The notes beneath the pieces were generated by a model that worked only from the letters and a program-made list of their open reading frames with translations, searched no databases and was not told the origin of the DNA. Of a stretch of 64,000 bases of DNA, positions 59,701 to 64,000 are shown in pieces. Each line of letters opens with the position of its first letter. Position 1 is the first letter of the stretch. The DNA lies in NCBI GenBank assembly GCA_038373885.1, contig JAWZYV010012524.1, positions 62,001-126,000 on the forward strand. The letters are read 5' to 3'. The position numbers were made by a program, and so were the translations under genes. This DNA is from Cheiracanthium punctorium (lineage: Eukaryota > Arthropoda > Arachnida > Araneae > Cheiracanthiidae).

Positions 59701-62143
59701 CAGATTAAGTACCCAACCATTATTACAGGGAATCATGTGAAATACATAGATTCTGTCTCCTCTTAGGAAACGAAATCTCAAATCATATCTAGATTTCTGG
59801 CATTTATAGGTCCCATAGGCTTATAAGTTTAACCTTTTGGAGTCTCTTACTGAATTTTCTGGGTCTTTTTTCAATAACATTTTGAAAACACTTAACACAG
59901 GGGCATAAAAGTGGAATCTCAAGCATTGGTATCGCAGCCTGTAAATTATTAGGGGAACCAAGGGCCAAAGACATATTTAAAAGGGGGTCCAGGCCCCTCC
60001 CCCAAAGTTTCGTGACTAAAATGATAATGCTATAGTCTTTTTGTGAGAAATTGTGCCTTTTTTTGTCGTTTGGATCGCCTCCAAAATTTTTGGACCCCTT
60101 CCAAAGTGTTTTTCTGTTCTTTCCAAAGGCATAACTTAAGAGCAAAAGGGGCCAATTGTTTGCCCCCTTCCCAAATTTAATGAATTTAGATTTCATCTAT
60201 TTGGAAATCTTATTTTCCACGATACGAAACATTTTGTCCCTCCCCTCCTCAATGTTACTCTCCCAATCACGCCAACGGGGAGCAGTGGCGGATTAGTGCA
60301 AGTTTGTCGGGGGGTTAGTTAGAAGATTGGCATATACATCTATACTGTCTACCAATAAGTATTTGGACACCTGTGATAGAAAAGAAAAACTAACTTTATT
60401 CAAAATCAATAGTTGGTAGAGCCTCCACGAGAGGCAATTACAGCGCGAACCCTCATGGGCATACTTTCCACAAGTCTTTGTATTACAGCTAGTGGTATTG
60501 CCTTCCACTCGGCTTGGAGTAGACATAGAAGTTCCTTCACCGATTTTGGACGGGTAGTGCACCCCTTAATTCGGCGATCCAACTCATCCCAGAGGTTCTC
60601 GATAGGGTTCAGGTCTGGGCTCTGGGCAGGCCAGTCCATTCAATGAACTCCATTGGCACCATACCAAGCCTTGGTTAACCTCGAAACATGACAACTGGCA
60701 TTGTCGTTCTGAAAGTAACAGTGGTCCAACCCGTAAAACTGCCACAACGTAGGAAGCACATTGTCATCCAAAATAGTGCAGTAGGCATCGGCATTGAGCT
60801 TACCATGAATGGGGACCAAGGGTCCCAGTCCATACCAGGAGAAACACCTTCAGACCATAATTCCACCTCCGCCGCCAAACTTGACTGTTGGGACAATGCA
60901 TTCTGGTAGGAGACGTTCTCCAGGCAGACGCCAGACCCAGACCCTGCCATCTGAACAGTAAAGGGCGAACCTTGATTCGTCGCTCCAAAGAACCCATTAC
61001 CACTGATCTACAGTCCAATTTCGATGTGCTTTGCACCACATTAACCGAGCAGCGTGGTTGGACTTTGTGATCAAAGGCTTATGGGCAGGAGCATGACCAT
61101 GAAAACCAAGCAGATGTGCTTCTTTACAGATGGTATTCATTGAAACAATACTCCCGGATGCCTGTTGAAACTCCTCGCGGATGAGGGCCATCGGTTGGGT
61201 GCGGTTCTTCCGAATTTATCTGGACAGCACTCGTCGGTCTCTATCTCCCAATTTCGTTGGTCTGCCAACTCGGGGCACATTCCGACAATCACCGCTCACC
61301 TTCCACTTCTTAATCACATAGGCCACTGTCGATTTTGGGTACTTCAGATCACTAGATATGTCCCTTGAGGATTGGCCACATTTGTGATACCTGATAATTA
61401 TACCTTTCTCGAAATCAGAGAGCTCTGAACTGCGCGGCATCTTGCATGAGACTAATGGCGATGCTGTTTCCTACACGATATATACTGGCGGAGGCCGTGA
61501 CGTACCTCAGGACTGCAGATATCGTCCTTTGCATGGGTGTCCAAATACTTATTGGTAGACAGTGTATTTTATGGAAGTAAAATAGGATCTTTTACATTAA
61601 TTTCTTTATTCTCAGGGGGGGGGGTGTCGGCCCCTCCTTTAATCCGCCCTTGATGGAGAGAGGGACAAATAATAAAATAACATTCTTTGCTTTACACCTT
61701 CATTAACGTCCAGGCAAAATCCTACCATTGTCATTAGACAAGGGTGCAACACCTATGATCTCTAGTATGAATAGTGCTTTAAAGTCTGTCCCAAGAGCTT
61801 GATAATTAGAAAGAGAACAGATTCCTTTTTTGGGGGAAAATTAATAGGTAAATGTGTGCAATTGCACAATCCCTGTGCTGTTTGGGGAGAAATTACTTCA
61901 CATGTACATTTATTAAAATTCTGCCATTACCTTTTCTGAAGAAAATCAGTCCAGCTCGAGGACCTCTCAGAGTTTTGTGTGTGGTTGTTGTGACAATATC
62001 ACAGTATTCAAAAGGAGAGGGCACTAACTTTGCAGCTACCAATCCACTCACATGTGCCATATCTGCCATCACATAAGCATCATTTTCATCTGCAATTTCT
62101 CTAAACCTTTTGTAGTCTAAGTTCCTAGGATAACAACTAATAC
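44550..62143 (-). CDS. SHMT: Serine hydroxymethyltransferase, C-terminal part (5' exons outside window)
   Basis: Minus-strand exons 62143-61931, 59364-59254, 56128-56006, 46001-45774 and 44713-44550 join in frame to about 279 residues ending PGYDDF. SHMT makes glycine and 5,10-methylene-THF from serine and THF, using PLP. Visible motifs: the PLP-binding MADMAH (Asp contacts the pyridine nitrogen), [14 protein letters not shown] with the Schiff-base Lys (codon 61976-61974, 29 residues after that Asp, as in the family), [15 protein letters not shown], and [12 protein letters not shown] with the substrate-carboxylate Arg. The visible part matches the last roughly 58 percent of a eukaryotic SHMT. 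All five visible introns, including the one entering at 62144, are phase 1 and split a Gly codon. The first ~200 residues and any mitochondrial targeting peptide lie beyond 64000, so cytosolic and mitochondrial forms cannot be separated. Confidence 0.95.
45094..45627. mobile_element. GGGCTCGGGCTC repeat element
   Basis: The left side AGACAGGCTCAGCCCGAGCCC and right side GGGCTCGGGCTTC, then GAGCCTAAACTCATCTC, are inverted, and ACTAGCCAC lies outside both. Multiple CGGGCTCGG motifs occur at both ends. A related fragment is at 5222-5345. It lies in the SHMT intron next to the last exon. Confidence 0.45.
45774..46001 (-). CDS. SHMT: SHMT exon (GGTDNH / [11 protein letters not shown])
   Basis: Acceptor ATTTACAG, donor GTAAGA. 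Encodes [37 protein letters not shown] and [12 protein letters not shown]. It is 228 nt, phase 1-1. It holds the conserved Arg that binds the substrate carboxylate. Confidence 0.96.
46102..46175 (+). mobile_element. tRNA-derived SINE head, copy e
   Basis: CATGGTCAAATGGTAAGACAC, then GAAAATGGCAGATGGCTGCAG, matches the head of copies a and d; the rest is missing. Confidence 0.5.
46452..49857. mobile_element. CATA-type element with 6-bp TSD (TATCTA), 3.4 kb copy
   Basis: Starts CATAGCTGCCAACC and ends GGTATGGCAGCTATG, flanked by TATCTA on both sides. ATTAGGGAGATTTT repeats at the left end and TTCGGGAGNNT repeats at the right. Inside is a fragment of a TAATCCGCC-ended repeat (48400-48550, related to 60293). 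No transposase is recognised; a plus-strand frame at 49025-49180 ([18 protein letters not shown]) is unassigned. Confidence 0.7.
49858..50418. other. SHMT intron stretch, nothing recognised
   Basis: AT-rich sequence between two large elements. No reading frame, repeat or RNA feature recognised. Confidence 0.4.
50435..50620 (+). repeat. AAGCTTGAATC subterminal tandem repeats
   Basis: At least eight AAGCTTGA-type motifs, three of them in a regular array with AAGCTTGACATTTC spacing of about 25 bp. Shorter, diverged versions occur near the other end of the element. Confidence 0.85.
50640..50822 (-). mobile_element. tRNA-Arg(ACG)-derived SINE
   Basis: The minus strand from 50822 reads a tRNA-like head (50822-50751): GGCTCCGGTGGCGGAATGG, an anticodon loop CTACGAA (anticodon ACG), and GGTCCCGGGCTCTATCCC as a diverged B-box. 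An AT-rich body follows, ending near GGCTCCCCGTGCA at 50640. It is a different family from the other SINEs. Confidence 0.65.
50895..51060 (+). repeat. 30-bp minisatellite (GGCGGCCYTTTTTGT)
   Basis: About 5.5 units of 30 bp, built from GCGCCGGGCGGCC and CTTTTTGTTATCTTTTTA. Because 30 is a multiple of 3, all frames stay open, giving spurious repetitive open frames. Confidence 0.9.
51858..52035 (-). mobile_element. tRNA-derived SINE, copy g
   Basis: On the minus strand: CACTGAACATGGTACACGGC, GTCGGTCTGGTGTTTTGGTC, CACATTAGAACTCCTTAAAA, AAGGCACCCCCCTTAGAAG. This is the same order as copy d, with a GC-rich middle (GGGCCCCGCCCGCGCGAC) that is specific to this copy. Confidence 0.6.
56006..56128 (-). 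CDS. SHMT: SHMT exon ([14 protein letters not shown])
   Basis: Acceptor ATTAATAG, donor GTACGT. Encodes 40 full codons, including [17 protein letters not shown] and [11 protein letters not shown]. It is 123 nt, phase 1-1. It sits between the large insertion block in the 10 kb intron and a CAGGGTGGCCAC element. Confidence 0.95.
56365..57622. mobile_element. CAGGGTGGCCAC element (TSD TATATT)
   Basis: A perfect 12-bp end CAGGGTGGCCAC / GTGGCCACCCTG is flanked by TATATT on both sides. TCAAGGACATTYMAG motifs repeat near both ends. It contains the second tRNA-like MITE copy (56561). Non-coding. It is related in style to the CAGGGTG 5-bp family. Confidence 0.75.
56561..56785. mobile_element. tRNA-like MITE, second copy (single-armed)
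   Basis: Starts TTAGGCAAGTTGGAGTG after TA, and carries the minus-strand tRNA-like sequence (about 56697-56626) and the same trailing GAACCGTTGGCATTTATCA, CAGATGAAACAA as the 33591 copy, but not the inverted right arm. Its anticodon loop ATGTTAA keeps U33 with anticodon GTT (Asn-like). Confidence 0.7.
57685..58020. mobile_element. hAT-like MITE (AAGTGGTTCCGAAC ends) with central hairpin
   Basis: The left end AAGTGGTTCCGAACTGG is mirrored by AGGTTGGGAACTACTT; YAGTGGTTCCCAACC ends are common in hAT elements. The centre (57860-57909) is a perfect hairpin of about 23-bp arms (TTTTGTAGAAAAGGCAATTA) with a 4-nt loop. Confidence 0.6.
58442..59189. mobile_element. CAGGGTG-type element, copy 3 (5-bp TSD GAAAA)
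   Basis: Starts CAGGGTGTCTACTAAATTTC; the right end AGTAGACATCATG is a decayed inverse. GAAAA flanks both sides. TTTCCAGACTTTCCTGA motifs are repeated near the right end. It ends 64 bp from an SHMT exon. Confidence 0.6.
59254..59364 (-). CDS. SHMT: SHMT exon (FPGLQGGPH)
   Basis: Acceptor TTTTTAAG, donor GTAAAA. Encodes [18 protein letters not shown] and [18 protein letters not shown]. It is 111 nt, phase 1-1. It begins only 64 bp from the end of a CAGGGTG-type transposon (58442-59189). Confidence 0.95.
60343..61564 (-). mobile_element. Tc1-like transposon, nearly full length
   Basis: 1222 bp, with inverted ends ACTGTCTACCAATAAGTATT and AATACTTATTGGTAGACAGT and TA on both sides. It carries one transposase frame on the minus strand (61440-60406). 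This is the best-preserved transposon in the window, so it is probably young, but it is inactivated by stops. Confidence 0.95.
60406..61440 (-). pseudogene. Tc1 transposase, full-length frame with four in-frame stops
   Basis: One frame of 345 codons starts [13 protein letters not shown] (paired-like helix-turn-helix: [18 protein letters not shown]), passes [19 protein letters not shown] (first catalytic Asp), [10 protein letters not shown] (second Asp) and [18 protein letters not shown] (Glu, DD34E spacing), and ends GGSTNY then stop. Stops interrupt at 61218-61216 (TAA), 60999-60997 (TAA), 60852-60850 (TGA) and 60642-60640 (TGA). I see no frameshift. Length is right for Tc1 (about 340 residues). 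Confidence 0.93.
61931..62143 (-). CDS. SHMT: SHMT exon with PLP lysine
   Basis: Acceptor TATTTTAG, donor GTAATG. Encodes [38 protein letters not shown] and [10 protein letters not shown]. It is a 213-nt symmetric phase 1-1 exon. The donor lies about 280 bp from the hAT-like MITE that holds the Tc1 element. Confidence 0.96.
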
Positions 62144-62860
62144 CTAAAATACCCAACAAAGTAAAATTTATTAATGATGTACCATAGCATTTTATTTTAA
62201 ATAAATAGTATGTACACAAAGCTATTAAAATATAACAAAATTTTATTTTGTTTATTGGGCTAATTAGTGGAGTATTTTTAAAAGAATTATTTTTCTGTTT
62301 ATATTTATGGACTTTTTTTAGTCCTCCCAATTCAGCCTTTTTATCTTTTTTTAGTTTTGTATTTAAAAAAATAGTCTGAAATTCAGGCATGAAATCTTGA
62401 CCATATGTTTTGACCATAGGTTTTACGAAATTTCTTAAAATTTCTTTTTTAAATATAGCCTATTTTTCTATTAAATGTTCTCTATCTAAAATTGATTATT
62501 AAATATTAATTTACTCATGAGTACTTAAGTATTATTTTGTGCAGGACTAGGGACCAAGGCCCCCTAGAATCACTACGTATGGGGCATTCAGCTACTAATA
62601 AGGCTTGCTCATAAAGAAAACAATCTTTATGAGCAAGCTTTATTAGTAGCTGAATCTTAGCTCTTTTTTTTTTTTTATCTTTGTGCATTCTTATCTCTGG
62701 ATCCCTAAATCTGTATTCTTTTTGGAAAAGATGAATAATTTATCAACAAAAGTGGAAAATTTCACTTACACTCAAGTTTGTTTTTTTAAGGGGAGGGAGG
62801 GGGTGAGTCCATATAGCAAATTGGTTCAATTACTTTAAATATATATACAGGGTGTCCCCA
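62144..62860. other. SHMT intron with a 70-bp hairpin
   Basis: AT-rich. At 62586-62655 two 31-nt arms (ATTCAGCTACTAATAAGGCT and on to CATAAAG) pair with one mismatch around an 8-nt loop. Otherwise nothing recognised, and no further SHMT exon up to the window end. Confidence 0.6.
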
Positions 62861-63764
62861 AAAAGTGGCAACAGGCTTTAATTCTTTATCTGTTAGAGAT
62901 AAGTGGGCAGTGTAAATTGAAAAAAAGTTCAAAATAAGGTAGGAATAAGATTTTATTAAGAAAAATTTCCTTTTGCTAATTTTGAAAAAGTTACACTTTT
63001 TAAATTTGTATACGAACCCTTACAAAATAATTCCCATTTAGTAAAGTGTGCCCAGTATACTAATGAGGTAATATACAAAATTTGAGAATTATAGTGGACT
63101 CGTGCTGCAATGCGATTTGACTTACGTGAATTGGATATTATGCGTGTTTTTCACAAGTATGTATCTTATTGCTAAAACGAATTCTTTGTCCGCAACATGA
63201 GATTTTTCACTAACAGAAAGATGTGCCAAAATTCATTTATCGTTACTTTATATGGAAAATGGTAATATATAGTTAGGAAATGGTTTAAAACTGTTTGAGG
63301 AGTGTCTATAATAACTGTGTGTATATGTTTCAAAACGTCTAATATATACCTTCTCCCACAATGCAAAATTTTCACTTGCACGAGGAGTCTTGATACACAT
63401 CCTTCCCAATGTCAAGAGTCTACTCTATAGCTTAAAAAGTGTCAGAGATATGAAGATAATAATGCTATCTTAAACCACTTTTCAATGGCTCTTGAAGGGA
63501 AAAAAATCATGTCGAATGATCGCATTTCAGGGGTCATACAAAAATTAAGAAAGAAAATACTTTTTCTACTCTAGTAACGTTGATAGTCAAAATCATGTAT
63601 AGTCCCTAATCACCTTTCTTTAAAGATATCTTTGTGGCATTGTATGATGAAAGGCTCAATTTCGGTGCATTACCTCATTAGTGTATAGAGCACACTTTAC
63701 TGATTGGGAATATTTTTGTACAGGGGTCTCATACAAATTAAAAGAGTAACTTTTTGAAAATTAA
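62852..63764. mobile_element. Long-inverted-repeat element (CAGGGTGTCCCC end), right end lost
   Basis: The left end, TA then CAGGGTGTCCCCAAAAAG, begins near 62852. The stretch 62977-63075 (TTTTGAAAAAGTTAC, AGTAAAGTGTGC, ACTAATGAGGTAAT) is mirrored at 63672-63764. The outer part of the right arm is missing; homology stops at the TTAA at 63761. Tc1/mariner-type by its end and TA. Confidence 0.6.
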
Positions 63765-64000
63765 CCTTTTAACTGTTATGCCCGAGGTAATTTCGGGCAC
63801 AGCACTGTTGTTCCAAAATGTCATGCCCGAGTATTACTCTAATTTTTTTTTTTTTGAGTGCATCGTGTTATTACACCCGAATATATCTCGGGAGGAGTTT
63901 ATTTGCGCTCAATGCAATAGATGGCAGCACTTTACTGCAGGTTTCAAATGTTAGAGGAGAAAGGGTAGATGTCAAAGTCAAAGTGCACGGCATTTTTTTG
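63765..64000 (+). mobile_element. piggyBac-like terminus, runs off the window
   Basis: After TTAA (63761-63764) the sequence begins CCTTTTAACTGTTATGCCCG, resembling piggyBac ends of the CCCTTTAACTG type. TGCCCGAGGTAATTTCGGGC and a second ATGCCCGAGTATTAC form subterminal repeats. The rest of the element is outside the window. Confidence 0.4.

Larger units (their letters stand above)
60293..61652. mobile_element. hAT-like MITE (CAGTGGCGGATTA ends) split by Tc1
   Basis: The left end CAGTGGCGGATTAG and right end TTTAATCCGCCCTTG are inverted. The flanks ACGGGGAG and ATGGAGAG are similar 8-mers, consistent with an old duplication. Most of the interior is the Tc1 element 60343-61564. Fragments of the same family lie near 48400-48550 and 13083. 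Confidence 0.6.

Noticed and set aside
62144..64000. Further SHMT exons at the right edge
   Set aside because: None of the expected upstream motifs (such as the region before AGxSCY) appears on the minus strand; the intron continues past the window.

Overview
This is animal (arthropod-like) nuclear DNA. It is AT-rich, intron-rich and heavily loaded with transposable elements. Two spliced protein-coding genes face each other. A spider or other chelicerate is my best guess, from the large transposon-filled introns and the element mix (Tc1, Tc3, Tigger, hAT-like, Penelope-like with GIY-YIG, Helitron, tRNA-derived SINEs). That guess is inference; the sequence alone does not prove the lineage.

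The plus strand carries a complete CLUAP1 (IFT38, clusterin-associated protein 1) gene. Its 11 coding exons run from 257 to 40716, join in frame with GT-AG introns, and encode 411 residues, about the length of the vertebrate protein. Exon 1 is only 22 nt. The minus strand carries the C-terminal part of serine hydroxymethyltransferase (SHMT): five exons between 62143 and 44550, about 279 residues including the PLP lysine. The N-terminal exons lie beyond the right edge. The genes are convergent, with stop codons about 3.8 kb apart. CLUAP1 works in the ciliary IFT-B complex and SHMT in one-carbon metabolism; I see no functional link between them.

Almost everything else is transposon sequence in introns and between the genes. 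By region: CLUAP1 intron 1 holds a hAT-like MITE, a long fold-back and a CAGGGTG element with a 5-bp target duplication. Intron 4 (4.05-15.6 kb) holds SINEs and a 3.8 kb Tigger-type element carrying a hAT MITE, a piggyBac-like MITE with a 259-bp palindrome, a SINE and a fold-back. Intron 6 (15.8-25.9 kb) holds a Helitron, a mariner-like element containing Penelope-like RT and GIY-YIG remnants, and a Tc3-like transposon broken by a LINE tail and a 3.3 kb element. Intron 7 has a Tigger inside a Tigger. Introns 9 and 10 hold a CATA-type element, a fold-back element carrying a tRNA-like sequence, and a second CAGGGTG element with a hAT inside it. The SHMT introns hold a 3.4 kb CATA-type element, a 4.7 kb element with a 3.2 kb element nested in it, a second tRNA-like copy, more CAGGGTG elements, and a Tc1 transposon inside a hAT-like MITE. 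A piggyBac-like end lies at the right edge.

I found no functional RNA gene, no CRISPR array and no third host gene. I also found no clearly new biological system. The most unusual items are the tRNA-containing fold-back, the near-perfect palindrome with paired AAGATGGCGG motifs, two element families with 5-bp and 6-bp target duplications, and a Tc1 transposase frame broken only by in-frame stops.
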